A stretch of 35,297 nt of DNA from Thermohalobaculum sp035527255 (GCA_035527255.1 DATLAW010000083.1:1-35297), one strand, 5' to 3'. Numbered from the stretch's first letter, positions 23,633-31,327 are shown. Numbers and translations: made by a program. Notes: a model not told the origin generated them from the letters alone.

Positions 23633-24210
23633 TCGCTTCCCGAATAGTAACCGACGATATCGCCTTGGGTGGTCACGCCGAGGCCGTTGATCGAGCGGTT
23701 CACGTAGTTGAAATAACAGATAATCTGGTTTGCCTCGAGGACCTGGCCGTCATCGAGCCCCTCGGCCCGCAGGGCGGCGACATCGGCCTCGACCATATCG
23801 GCAGGGCGCAGCGTCAGCTTCTCGGCATAGCGCATCAGGGCAAGTGCCTGGCCAGCCAGCGCATCCTCGGGCCGACGCGCCCGCATCGCCGCCTCAACGG
23901 CATCGGCCTTGGTGTCGTCGGCGATCAGATGGCGCGCATTTGCCCAGTGATTGGCCAGCGAATAGGTGCAATCGTTGAGGATCGAGACATAGGAGGCCAG
24001 CGTCTCCTGCAGCCAGGTCGGGATCGTGTTGGCCGCGTCATGCAACGCCGCCTTATACAGCGTCATATGTCCGCGCATCGTGCTGGGCCGGAGCGAATGG
24101 ACCCGCAAGACATTGTCGACCGTGCCATGCGGCGTCCGGGCCCCGCCCAGCGCAGCCGAAAGATCGGCATCCGCCTCTTGGTCCGACAGCATGCGTATCC
24201 AGGCACTCAT
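23629..24210 (-). CDS. AhpD-like/carboxymuconolactone decarboxylase-family protein
   Basis: A 193-residue all-helical protein of the AhpD/peroxidase-related family. The helix QETLASYVSILNDCTYSLANH corresponds to the family's redox motif, usually C-x-x-C followed by HH; here it is Cys81-Thr-Tyr-Ser84 with His88, so the second cysteine is replaced by serine. The C-terminal VLEANQIICYFNYVNRSING matches the family's conserved end. With one cysteine, a disulfide-based peroxidase cycle is unlikely without a partner thiol, and a non-redox catalytic role (as in carboxymuconolactone decarboxylases) is possible. AAGGGAA precedes the start. It is cotranscribed with the ABC genes upstream and the oxygenase downstream. 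Confidence 0.75.
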   Translation of the reverse strand: MSAWIRMLSDQEADADLSAALGGARTPHGTVDNVLRVHSLRPSTMRGHMTLYKAALHDAANTIPTWLQETLASYVSILNDCTYSLANHWANARHLIADDTKADAVEAAMRARRPEDALAGQALALMRYAEKLTLRPADMVEADVAALRAEGLDDGQVLEANQIICYFNYVNRSINGLGVTTQGDIVGYYSGSE

Positions 24211-24213
24211 TTT

Positions 24214-24978
24214 CTATTCCCTTTCGTCAGCGCGCATCCTGCGCTCGAGCCAGCGCACCCCGGCCGAAACGATCAGGATGAGGACTAAATACTCGAGCAC
24301 CAGCACTGAATAGACTTCAAGTGCCCGATATTCGGTTACCACCAGTTCGTTGGCCCGCCGGGTCAGATCCTGCATGCCGATCACTGATACCAGCGACGAC
24401 ATCTTGAGAACATAGACGAACTGATTGCCCAATGCCGGCAAGATATGCCGTATCGCTTGGGGCAGCACGACGTATCGCATCGTGTCCCAGTAGCTGAGCG
24501 AGATCGAGCGGGCGGCTTCGAGCTGTCCGCGCCCGACCGACTGGATGCCGGCCCGGAAAATTTCCGCCTGAAACGCGCTGTCGCCCAGCGCCAGCGCGAT
24601 CACGCCGGCCGAGAATGCTCCAAGGTTCAGCCCGATCAGTTGGGGCAGGCCGTAATAGACCCAGAGGATCAGGACAAGCAGCGGGATTGACCGGACAATC
24701 TCCACGTAAACCCGGTTGACGGTGCGCAGGAACCGGCTCGACGAGAGACCAGCCAGCGCGATAAGCAGCCCGATCACCACCGAGATCAGGATTGAGACGA
24801 CGCTGAGCAAGATGGTGAACTTCAGCCCGCCAATGAGAAACAGGAGGTTCGTTTGCCCCGCCGATTTGGTCGGATCGACCACGTACCAGCCCCAATTGGC
24901 CGAGCAGCCGGTCAGAAGCGTTGCGACTGCGGCAAGCATCCACCATCGGACATGGCGACGTGAGGTGCCGTCGGTCAT
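24214..24978 (-). CDS. Amino acid ABC transporter permease (HisM/GlnP type)
   Basis: A 254-residue permease of the polar amino acid uptake family. After a positively charged N-terminus and a first hydrophobic segment it carries LKFTILLSVVSILISVVIGL, the segment VYVEIVRSIPLLVLILWVYY, and the EAA-type loop GRGQLEAARSISLSYWDTMR ending at VLPQAIRHILPAL. The start at 24978 follows GAGG and lies 2 bases after the ATPase stop; the longer frame to 25017 overlaps the ATPase gene. It is the only permease in the set, so it would act as a homodimer. Confidence 0.88.
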   Translation of the reverse strand: MTDGTSRRHVRWWMLAAVATLLTGCSANWGWYVVDPTKSAGQTNLLFLIGGLKFTILLSVVSILISVVIGLLIALAGLSSSRFLRTVNRVYVEIVRSIPLLVLILWVYYGLPQLIGLNLGAFSAGVIALALGDSAFQAEIFRAGIQSVGRGQLEAARSISLSYWDTMRYVVLPQAIRHILPALGNQFVYVLKMSSLVSVIGMQDLTRRANELVVTEYRALEVYSVLVLEYLVLILIVSAGVRWLERRMRADERE

Positions 24979-24980
24979 CC

Positions 24981-25727
24981 TCAATGCCCCAGGATCTGCT
25001 GAAGAAACTTTTGGCACCGCCGCGTCGCTGGCGCCGAAAAGAATTGCTCCGGAGGGGCGGTCTCGACAATCTCTCCGGCATCCATGAAGACCATCCGATC
25101 GGCGACGCGCTTGGCAAAACCCATCTCGTGGGTCACCACAATCATCGTCATGCCCGAGACGGCCAGTTCCGCCATTACATCGAGCACTTCGGCGATCATT
25201 TCTGGATCGAGCGCCGAGGTCGGCTCGTCAAACAGCATGATGCGGGGCTCCATGCACAGCGCCCTGGCGATCGCAACGCGCTGCTGCTGCCCGCCCGACA
25301 GCTGGTTCGGGAATTTCCCAGCCTGCTCGGGAATTCGCACGCGCCCCAGATACTCCATCGCCCGCGCTTCGGCATCGGCCTGCGTAAGCCCGCGCACCCG
25401 CATCGGTCCCAGCGTCAGGTTGCGAAGCACGCTCAGATGCGGGAACAGGTTGAACTGCTGGAACACCATGCCGACCTCGCGGCGCACTTGATCGGCGCTT
25501 TGGTCTGTGAGTTCGATCCCTTCAACCGTGATCCGGCCCGCGTCGTGGCTCTCGAGCCGGTTGATGCAACGGATCAGCGTCGACTTGCCCGATCCCGACG
25601 GGCCGCAGACGACAATCTTCTCGCCCGCCGCCACGTCCATGCTGACGCCGTCAAGCGCCCGGAAATCCCCGAACGTCTTCACCACGTCGCACACTTCGAT
25701 GACCGTCTCTGTCACTAGTTCTGTCAC
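24981..25727 (-). CDS. Amino acid ABC transporter ATP-binding protein (GlnQ type)
   Basis: A 248-residue ATPase of the polar amino acid uptake family. Walker A is GPSGSGKST, the Q-loop region reads VGMVFQQFNLFPHLSVLRN, the signature is LSGGQQQRVAIARAL, Walker B is IMLFDEPTSALDPE, and the switch histidine is in VTHEMGFA. It is the first gene of the leftward operon, transcribed divergently from the binding-protein gene across 111 bases. The permease follows 2 bases after its stop. Confidence 0.92.
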   Translation of the reverse strand: MTELVTETVIEVCDVVKTFGDFRALDGVSMDVAAGEKIVVCGPSGSGKSTLIRCINRLESHDAGRITVEGIELTDQSADQVRREVGMVFQQFNLFPHLSVLRNLTLGPMRVRGLTQADAEARAMEYLGRVRIPEQAGKFPNQLSGGQQQRVAIARALCMEPRIMLFDEPTSALDPEMIAEVLDVMAELAVSGMTMIVVTHEMGFAKRVADRMVFMDAGEIVETAPPEQFFSAPATRRCQKFLQQILGH

Positions 25728-25838
25728 TGGCCCCTCCCGCCGCCACTAATGCAGAATTCCGCGCGCCGCACACGCTTTTCCTTTCCTCCGACCGCAATTT
25801 CCCGTCTAGTTGCCTAAATCAACATCAGGGAGAAAATC

Positions 25839-26615
25839 ATGAAACAGCTCGCAACCGCCGCCGTTGTCGCGATGGGCCTCTTGGCCAGTGGCGCAGCGCA
25901 TGCCCAATCGGCGCTCAACGACATTCTCAGCAGCGGCGTCCTCAAAGTCGGCACTACCGGCGATTGGAATCCGATGACCATGAAGGACCCGGCGACCAAC
26001 TCCTATACCGGCTACGACATCGACGTGATGACCGAGCTGGCGAAGGACCTCGGCGCCGAGGTCGAGTTTGTGGCGACCGACTGGAAGACACTGGTCAATG
26101 GTGTCGTGGCAGGCAAGTATCACATCACCGGCTCGGCCTCGATCGCGCCCAAGCGGGCCAAGGTGGCAGGCTACTCGACAAGCTACTTCTCGCTTGCGAC
26201 CGTGCCGCTGACACTGAAAACGAACGCAGGCCGGTTCAGCGACTGGGACGATCTCGACAAACCAGACGTTTCCGTAGCGGCAACGCTTGGCACCACCCAG
26301 GAGCAACAGGTCAAGCTGTTCTTCCCGAGCGCGCAGCACAAGATTGTCGAGGCCCCGGCACGCGACTTCCAGGAAGTGCTGTCCGGCCGGGCCGATGCCC
26401 ACATCACCTCGAATGTCGAGGCCTACAAGCTGGTCGCCCAGTACCCGCAGTTGATGATTGTCCCGGTTTCGGCGCCGCGGGCCCGCACTCCGATCGCCAT
26501 GCTGATGCCGCAGGCTGACCAGGTTTGGATCAACTATATCAACACCTGGATCGCCCTGAAGCAGGAGAGCGGCTTCTTCGACAGTCTGGGCAAGAAGTGG
26601 CAGCTCTCGAACTGA
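25839..26615 (+). CDS. Amino acid-type ABC transporter substrate-binding protein
   Basis: A 258-residue periplasmic protein of the SBP_bac_3 family, resembling cyclohexadienyl dehydratase-like binding proteins. The signal peptide MKQLATAAVVAMGLLASGAA ends at AHAQS. The mature protein starts with SGVLKVGTTGDWNPM and TGYDIDVMTELAKDLGAEV, and the second lobe has VAATLGTTQEQQVK. AGGGAGA precedes the ATG. It is divergent from its ATPase and permease genes but clearly part of the same importer. The family also includes PheC-like dehydratases, so an enzymatic role cannot be ruled out by eye. Confidence 0.87.
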   Translation: MKQLATAAVVAMGLLASGAAHAQSALNDILSSGVLKVGTTGDWNPMTMKDPATNSYTGYDIDVMTELAKDLGAEVEFVATDWKTLVNGVVAGKYHITGSASIAPKRAKVAGYSTSYFSLATVPLTLKTNAGRFSDWDDLDKPDVSVAATLGTTQEQQVKLFFPSAQHKIVEAPARDFQEVLSGRADAHITSNVEAYKLVAQYPQLMIVPVSAPRARTPIAMLMPQADQVWINYINTWIALKQESGFFDSLGKKWQLSN

Positions 26616-26621
26616 TCTTAG

Positions 26622-26641
26622 GGGCGCCCTGCGGGGTGCCC
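26622..26641 (+). terminator. Intercistronic stem-loop after binding protein gene
   Basis: GGGCGCCC (26622-26629) and GGGTGCCC (26634-26641) pair over 8 bp with one G-T pair and a TGCG loop, followed by GTTT. It lies 6 bases after the binding-protein stop and 9 bases before the GST start, so it probably limits downstream expression or protects the upstream mRNA rather than ending transcription fully. Confidence 0.5.
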
Positions 26642-26650
26642 GTTTCACCG

Positions 26651-27289
26651 ATGCTCACGGTCTACACGATCCCGGTCAGCCTTTACTGTGCCAAGCTACG
26701 CATCGCGCTGCGTTTCAAAGGGCTGGAGTGGCGCGAGATCCCGCCGCCGGGCGGCTATGGCTCGGCGGAATACAAGACCATCGTGCCATCGGGCAACCTG
26801 CCCGCGCTCCGGCATGGCGATCTGCAGCTGTGTGATTCCGAAGTAATTGCGGAGTATCTGAACGACCTCTTCCCCGATCCGCCGATGCTGGCGGCCGATC
26901 CTGCCTCACGGGCCACCCAGCGTGATCGCGGGCGGTTCCATGATACCCTGCTCGAGCCGGCCATCCGCGCGCTGTTTGGCAATCTTCCGGGCCGCGCCGC
27001 GCCGGCCGACGGTTTCCTGACCGCGCAGTCGGGGGCCATCCAGGCGCGGCTGGACCAACTCGCCGGGCTTCTGGCACTTGCATCCGAGGCAGGTACGGTT
27101 TTGTCCCTGGGCGACTGCGGCTACCCGATCACGCTTGTCTGGCTGGACGAGTTGATTGAGCGGATGAGGCTTGATGTGTCGCTGCCTGATCCGCTCGTGG
27201 GCTATCGACAACGGGTCGAGGCGCACCCGGCTGTGGCAACGGAGATCGAAGACTACCGGCCGAAACTCGCTGCCTTCGTGGACGCCTGA
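26651..27289 (+). CDS. Glutathione S-transferase family protein
   Basis: A 212-residue GST. The thioredoxin-like N-terminal domain has SLYCAKLRIALRFKGLEWRE, the cis-proline in SGNLPALRHGD, and the glutathione-contact DSEVIAEYLNDLFP; a helical C-terminal domain follows with LSLGDCGYPITLVWLDELI, where the usual Asp of the family's N-capping box is present. The start at 26651 matches the domain boundary; the frame open from 26525 lies in the binding-protein gene. The maleylacetoacetate isomerase-like and zeta-type groups are plausible relatives. It may conjugate or isomerise an intermediate of the neighbouring pathway. Confidence 0.83.
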   Translation: MLTVYTIPVSLYCAKLRIALRFKGLEWREIPPPGGYGSAEYKTIVPSGNLPALRHGDLQLCDSEVIAEYLNDLFPDPPMLAADPASRATQRDRGRFHDTLLEPAIRALFGNLPGRAAPADGFLTAQSGAIQARLDQLAGLLALASEAGTVLSLGDCGYPITLVWLDELIERMRLDVSLPDPLVGYRQRVEAHPAVATEIEDYRPKLAAFVDA

Positions 27290-27292
27290 GCG

Positions 27293-28039
27293 ATGCGCCT
27301 CGATCTTTGCACCTGGCAGGAAGTTGAAGCCTATCTTGCGCGCGCCGACGGCATAATCATCCCTGTCGGTTCGACCGAGCAGCACGGCCCCATGGGGTTG
27401 ATCGGAACCGACGCGCTGTGCGCGCAGTCGATTGCCGAAGCTGCGGCCGACGAGGCCGGTGCGCTGGTGGCGCCGACGCTCGCCCTGACGCCCGCGCCGT
27501 TCAACACCGCCTTCCCAGGGACAATCTCGATCTCAACCGAACTTTTCGAGGCGTTGGTACGGGAGATCACCACCGGCCTGATCGCTCAGGGATTTCGCCA
27601 CATCTATTTTCTCAACGGCCACGGCGCGAACATCGCGCCCCTGGGCCGGGCCACCGAGGGCCAGCCGGGGGTCCGGATCCGGAGCTGGTGGGACTTTACG
27701 CAGGTCAACACGCTGCGCCAGCGCCATTTCGGCGACTGGGAGGGTATGCACGCCACACCGTCCGAGGTGGCGATTACCCAGGCGACCCACCGTCGGGTGC
27801 CGCCGGGTGCGGCCGCCCAGCCACCGCGCCGGCTGACGACTGCGTTCATCCGCGCCGCTGTCGGTGACCGCCATGGCCCGCCGGACGAGCATCGCCGTGA
27901 CTTCCCTGACGGCCGCGTCGGGTCGCATTCGGCGCTGGCAAGCCCCGAAATCGGCCGGGAGCTACTGTGCGCCGCCGCCAGCGCGGTCGCCTGGGACTAT
28001 CGAGCGTTCGTCTGCGGCAGTACCGGCCGAGGCAAATAA
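27293..28039 (+). CDS. Creatininase family amidohydrolase
   Basis: A 248-residue protein of the creatininase/MftE family, metal-dependent enzymes that open cyclic amides or cleave peptides. Metal-ligand segments are GSTEQHGPMGLIGTDAL (Glu29, His31, Asp40), FLNGHGAN (His110) and GMHATPSEVA (His153, Glu158). The second of these is NGHGAN rather than the commoner NGHGGN. The start lies 3 bases after the GST stop, so the two are cotranscribed. It is a second potential ring-opening amidase in the window, but in a different operon from hyuAB. Its stop is almost exactly at the point where sequence of a broken extensin gene begins. Confidence 0.82.
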   Translation: MRLDLCTWQEVEAYLARADGIIIPVGSTEQHGPMGLIGTDALCAQSIAEAAADEAGALVAPTLALTPAPFNTAFPGTISISTELFEALVREITTGLIAQGFRHIYFLNGHGANIAPLGRATEGQPGVRIRSWWDFTQVNTLRQRHFGDWEGMHATPSEVAITQATHRRVPPGAAAQPPRRLTTAFIRAAVGDRHGPPDEHRRDFPDGRVGSHSALASPEIGRELLCAAASAVAWDYRAFVCGSTGRGK

Positions 28040-28041
28040 TA

Positions 28042-28454
28042 GAGAATTTTCCGCTGCGTCGCCTCTAGCCGCCCATCACCTGAACCTCGGCGATGTTCGA
28101 CTGCCGGTGCTCCAGCGCGTCGGTCTTGACCGCTCCGGTCAGCCAATCGGTCACCCTGCGTGCCGTGCGGCAGCCAAGCAGGGCAGGTTGCGACAACCGT
28201 ATCCCGACAACTGAGGTGATCCGTACCGGATCGTCGATGCCGCAGGCGAGGCTGCCGACATCGATAATGTCAGGCTTCGGGTTGCCTTCCTGACGCGGAT
28301 CCCGGCATACCATCTCGGCCGGGTTGGGCAGGGGCACGCGGGGGACCACGGCGCTAACAGGCGGACGTGACGGATGCGACGGGCGCTCCGGCGGTATCGG
28401 AGCGGTGAGGGCCGCGTTGCTGAACAATACGACGACCCATGCCGCCGCGATCAT
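28042..28454 (-). pseudogene. Extensin-like family protein, 3'-truncated
   Basis: From an ATG at 28454 (ATGA overlap with tyrC) an export signal MIAAAWVVVLFSNAALTA and a proline-rich spacer lead into the first part of the extensin-like C-terminal domain (LACGIDDPVRITSVVGIRLS, then QPALLGCRTARRVTDWL). The frame ends at a TAG (28067-28065) after VQVMGG, where the family continues with a Tyr-x-Cys-Arg segment. Just beyond the stop, in frame, RRRSGKFS still looks like the family. At about 28042 the resemblance ends, right at the creatininase stop. About the last third of the protein, including the expected SEHAFGNAID region, is missing. It is a broken gene at an island border. Confidence 0.65.
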
Positions 28455-29389
28455 TCGCCGGTTACCGGTTTTCTGGCCGCCCGCCTGCCAAAATCGGCAG
28501 CCGGAGTGTCCTGCCCGGCCTCGATGATGCCGCGCCGGATTTCGCGGGTGCGGGTGAAATATTCGTGCAGATAGTCGCCGTCGCCCATCCGGATCGCCCG
28601 CTGCAGCAGCGCCAGCTCCTCGGTGAAGCGGCCGAGGATGTCCAGCGTTGCATCGCGGTTGTTGAGGAAGACGTCGCGCCACATCACCGGGTCGGAGGCA
28701 GCAATCCGGGTAAAATCGCGGAAACCGGCGGCCGAGAACTTGATCACCTCGCTATCGGTGACCCGGCGCAAGTGGTCGGCCACGCCAACCATGGTGTAGG
28801 CGATGGCGTGGGGTACATGGCTGGTGACCGCCAGAACAAGGTCGTGATGATCCGGCTCCATCTGGTCGATCTTGGCCCCCATCCCTTCCCAGAATGCCCG
28901 CAGCCGCGCCACCGGCTCGGCGGCATTACCCGGCAGCGGCGTCAAGATGCACCAACGGTCGTCGAACAGCTCGGCAAAGCCGGACTCAGGCCCAGAATGC
29001 TCGGTGCCGGCGATCGGGTGGGCGGGTACAAAATGCACGCCTGCCGGGATATGCGGGGCAATCGCGGCGATCACCGTGGCCTTGACCGAGCCGACATCCG
29101 AGACGATGGCGCCCGGCTTCAGGTGCGGCCCGATCTCGGCCGCCACGACACCGCAAACCCCGACCGGCACGCACAGGATCACCAGATCGGCGCCGGCAAC
29201 AGCGTCCGTCGCGGTCTCGAAAACCCGGTTGCACAAACCCAACTCCAATGCCTTGGCGCGGGTTTCCTGCGAGCGCGCATAGCCGACGATCTCGCCGGCC
29301 AATCCGCCACGCTTCGCCGCCCAGGCAATCGACGAGCCGATCAGGCCGAGCCCGATCAGCGCCACCCGCTGGAAAACCGGGTTGCTCAT
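28451..29389 (-). CDS. tyrC: Prephenate/arogenate dehydrogenase
   Basis: A 312-residue NAD(P)-dependent dehydrogenase of tyrosine biosynthesis, converting prephenate (or arogenate) to the tyrosine precursor. The Rossmann motif is VALIGLGLIGSSIAWA; the substrate region includes GSVKATV, PAHPIAGTEHSGPESGF and AVTSHVPHAIAY. The start at 29389 overlaps the hisC stop (ATGA); the frame open to 29635 is inside hisC. The hisC-tyrC-extensin order is a common alphaproteobacterial arrangement and marks this part as core chromosome. No ACT domain is present, as in the shorter class of the family. Confidence 0.9.
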   Translation of the reverse strand: MSNPVFQRVALIGLGLIGSSIAWAAKRGGLAGEIVGYARSQETRAKALELGLCNRVFETATDAVAGADLVILCVPVGVCGVVAAEIGPHLKPGAIVSDVGSVKATVIAAIAPHIPAGVHFVPAHPIAGTEHSGPESGFAELFDDRWCILTPLPGNAAEPVARLRAFWEGMGAKIDQMEPDHHDLVLAVTSHVPHAIAYTMVGVADHLRRVTDSEVIKFSAAGFRDFTRIAASDPVMWRDVFLNNRDATLDILGRFTEELALLQRAIRMGDGDYLHEYFTRTREIRRGIIEAGQDTPAADFGRRAARKPVTGE

Positions 29390-30477
29390 ATCGCCACGCC
29401 GAAACCGTGCAGCGCATTGGCGACCGCGCGGCAGGCTTCCTCGTCGCCGATTGAGATGCGCAAGTGGCCGGGCAACCCATAGCCGTCCATCCGCCGCACG
29501 ATCAGGCCTCGGGTCTTGAGGTATGCGTCCGCCTCGGGCGTGCGCGCGCCGATCTCGACCAGGATGAAATTGCCGTGGCTCGGAGTCACGCCAAAGCCAG
29601 CGGCGCGGATTTCCTTGGTCAGCCAGTCGCGCCAAACCTCGTTGGTCACCACGCAGTGCTCGACATAGGCGACATCGCGGATCGCCGCCTCGCCTGCCGC
29701 CAGCGCGGGCGCGGTCACGTTGAACGGCCCGCGCACCCGGTTCAGCACATCGATCACATGGTCCGGCGCATAGGCCCAGCCCAACCGCTGTGACGCCAGT
29801 CCGTATATCTTCGAGAATGTCCGGGTCATCACCACGTTGTCACGGCTCCGCACCAGCCCGATACCGCCATCGTGGCCCGGCTGGCGGACATACTCGGCAT
29901 AAGCCGCGTCCAGCACCAGCAGTGCCTGCAGCGGCAGGGCGTCGGCCAGCCGCTCAACCTCGGCGTCACTGATCATGGTGCCGGTCGGGTTGTTCGGATT
30001 GGCCAGGAACACCAGCTTGGTGCGTGGCGTCATCGCTTCGATCAGCGCGTCGACATCGGCGGTCAGGTCGCGCTCGGGTGCGGTCACCGGAGTCGCCCCG
30101 CCAGCCAGCGCCGACAGCTTGTACATCAGGAAGCCGTGTTGCGAGTACAAAACTTCGTCTCCGGCCCCGGCATAGGCCTTGCACAGAAGCGCGATCAACT
30201 CGTCCGAACCAGCCCCGCAGACGATCCGCTCCGGCGCCACGCCATGCACCTCGCCAATCGCCTGGCGCAGCGCCAGATGGCCGCCATCAGGATACAGCGC
30301 CAAGCATTTCGCCGCCGCCACATAGGCGTCGTACGCCTTCGGGCTGGGGCCAAGCGGATTCTCGTTCGAGCTGAGCTTGGTCACCCGATTGGCGCCCGGC
30401 GCGCCGCTTTCGCCGCCAACATAAGGGGCGATATCGAGCACCCCGGGGCGGGGGAAAATCGTCGGGTGGGCGGTCAT
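29386..30477 (-). CDS. hisC: Histidinol-phosphate/aromatic aminotransferase
   Basis: A 363-residue PLP aminotransferase of class I/II, HisC type. Motifs are LSSNENPLGPSP, CGAGSDELIALL, FLANPNNPTGT, DAAYAEY and the PLP-lysine segment TRTFSKIYGLASQRLGWAY. The start follows AAGGAGC at a spacing of 8. Next to tyrC the enzyme often serves tyrosine and phenylalanine transamination as well as histidinol-phosphate, so it is probably the second hisC copy of the genome. Confidence 0.9.
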   Translation of the reverse strand: MTAHPTIFPRPGVLDIAPYVGGESGAPGANRVTKLSSNENPLGPSPKAYDAYVAAAKCLALYPDGGHLALRQAIGEVHGVAPERIVCGAGSDELIALLCKAYAGAGDEVLYSQHGFLMYKLSALAGGATPVTAPERDLTADVDALIEAMTPRTKLVFLANPNNPTGTMISDAEVERLADALPLQALLVLDAAYAEYVRQPGHDGGIGLVRSRDNVVMTRTFSKIYGLASQRLGWAYAPDHVIDVLNRVRGPFNVTAPALAAGEAAIRDVAYVEHCVVTNEVWRDWLTKEIRAAGFGVTPSHGNFILVEIGARTPEADAYLKTRGLIVRRMDGYGLPGHLRISIGDEEACRAVANALHGFGVAI

Positions 30478-30636
30478 GCGCTGTCGCTCCTTGGCTGCAA
30501 ACGGTGCTCTAAACGGTTCCGTGACGATACGCCAGTGCCCAAAACTCTCGAGCGCAATGACGAGTATCCGCTGTGATCATCGCGCCAGAAAACCCAGGAT
30601 CAGGGCTGGAAGCCAGTAATCCTGCCGCGCAGGTAG

Positions 30637-30661
30637 GGAACGATTCCCCAACGCTCGCGTT
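30637..30661 (+). promoter_or_regulatory. EcfG-type general stress promoter before csbD
   Basis: GGAAC (30637-30641), a 16-base spacer and CGTT (30658-30661) match the consensus for the alphaproteobacterial general stress sigma factor EcfG (GGAAC-N16/17-CGTT). It points toward csbD, a typical stress gene, with a leader of roughly 130 bases. The rest of the 319-base gap 30478-30796 shows no gene; an in-frame ATG at 30674 would extend csbD but has no ribosome binding site. Confidence 0.7.
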
Positions 30662-30796
30662 AATACATCGTAAATGGCGCGACTGACCCGAGAACGGCGG
30701 CCCACGCCTCCAGCCCGGCTTGGCGCTGGCTTCCAAGAAAGCCGCCCGCCAGCCAAGAACCAGCCCGAAATCCGGGCGCATACAGGAGAAAACGCT

Positions 30797-30994
30797 ATGA
30801 ATTGGGATCGAGTCGAAGGCAACTGGAAGCAGTTCAAGGGCAGCGTGCAGAAACAATGGGGCAAGCTCACCGATGACGACCTCGACGTTGTCGAAGGCAA
30901 TCGCGAGAAGCTCGCCGGCCGTATTCAGGAAGAATACGGCATCGCCCGCGACGAGGCCGAGCGCCAGGTCAATAAATGGCTCGGGCGCCAGTAG
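30797..30994 (+). CDS. CsbD family stress protein
   Basis: A 65-residue, highly charged, helical CsbD-like protein. It begins NWDRVEGNWKQFKGSVQKQW and has the family pattern GKLTDDDLDVVEGNREKLAG, followed by QVNKWLGRQ. AGGAGAA lies 7 bases upstream of the ATG, which fixes this start over the upstream in-frame ATG. Members are induced by general stress in many bacteria, but their molecular role is not known. A stress sigma promoter upstream and two tiny membrane-protein genes downstream suggest a small stress operon. Confidence 0.92.
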   Translation: MNWDRVEGNWKQFKGSVQKQWGKLTDDDLDVVEGNREKLAGRIQEEYGIARDEAERQVNKWLGRQ

Positions 30995-31061
30995 CAAGAT
31001 GACCAATGGCGCGCCTTGAGTCGGGCGCGTCATTTAACCCTCATTCGAACTGGAGAGCCCC

Positions 31062-31220
31062 ATGACCCTCGGTACAATTCTGCTGATCATTCTAATTCTC
31101 ATGTTGGTCGGCGCACTTCCGACCTGGCCACATAGCCGCAGTTGGGGATATGCGCCTGGCGGAATTTTGGGAACACTCCTCCTCGTCGTCCTTATCCTCG
31201 TAGTTCTCGGCAGGATCTGA
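31062..31220 (+). CDS. DUF3309 family small membrane protein (52 aa)
   Basis: A 52-residue protein with two hydrophobic segments (TILLIILILMLVGALP and ILGTLLLVVLILVVLG) joined by a turn rich in aromatic residues (TWPHSRSWGYAPGG). This two-helix arrangement with a W-x-x-S-x-x-WGY-x-P-x-G turn is typical of DUF3309. GGAGAG precedes the ATG. It lies 67 bases after csbD. Function is unknown; association with CsbD genes suggests an envelope stress role. Confidence 0.8.
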   Translation: MTLGTILLIILILMLVGALPTWPHSRSWGYAPGGILGTLLLVVLILVVLGRI

Positions 31221-31249
31221 CGTGTCCAGGCAACCGGAAGGAACAGACA

Positions 31250-31327
31250 ATGCGCGGCATTCTGCTTTGGGTTCTCGGCATCCCGATCCCGGTGCTGATC
31301 CTGCTCTATGTGTTCAATGTCATCTGA
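31250..31327 (+). CDS. 25-residue single-helix membrane peptide
   Basis: A 26-codon frame preceded by GGAAGGAA encodes a peptide starting MRGILLWVLGIPIPVLILLY, a single hydrophobic segment. Very similar short peptides with an LLW-[LV]-LG-[VI]-PIP core occur in other Alphaproteobacteria as far as I recall, often beside stress or DUF3309 genes. It follows the DUF3309 gene by 29 bases. Its size puts it below most gene-calling limits. The strong ribosome binding site and the context support a real gene; function is unknown. Confidence 0.65.
   Translation: MRGILLWVLGIPIPVLILLYVFNVI

Noticed and set aside
24850..24910. Lipobox-like LLTGCS near the start of the amino acid permease
   Set aside because: It lies in the first membrane segment of an otherwise normal permease; a lipoprotein fused to a permease is unlikely.
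24317..25117. Minus-strand frame of 266 codons across the permease and ATPase genes
   Set aside because: It is an alternate frame of the two ABC transporter genes with no family motifs; the real genes explain the region.
30509..31033. Minus-strand frame of 174 codons opposite csbD
   Set aside because: It is antisense to csbD, which has a clear family match and ribosome binding site; the opposite frame shows no recognisable protein.
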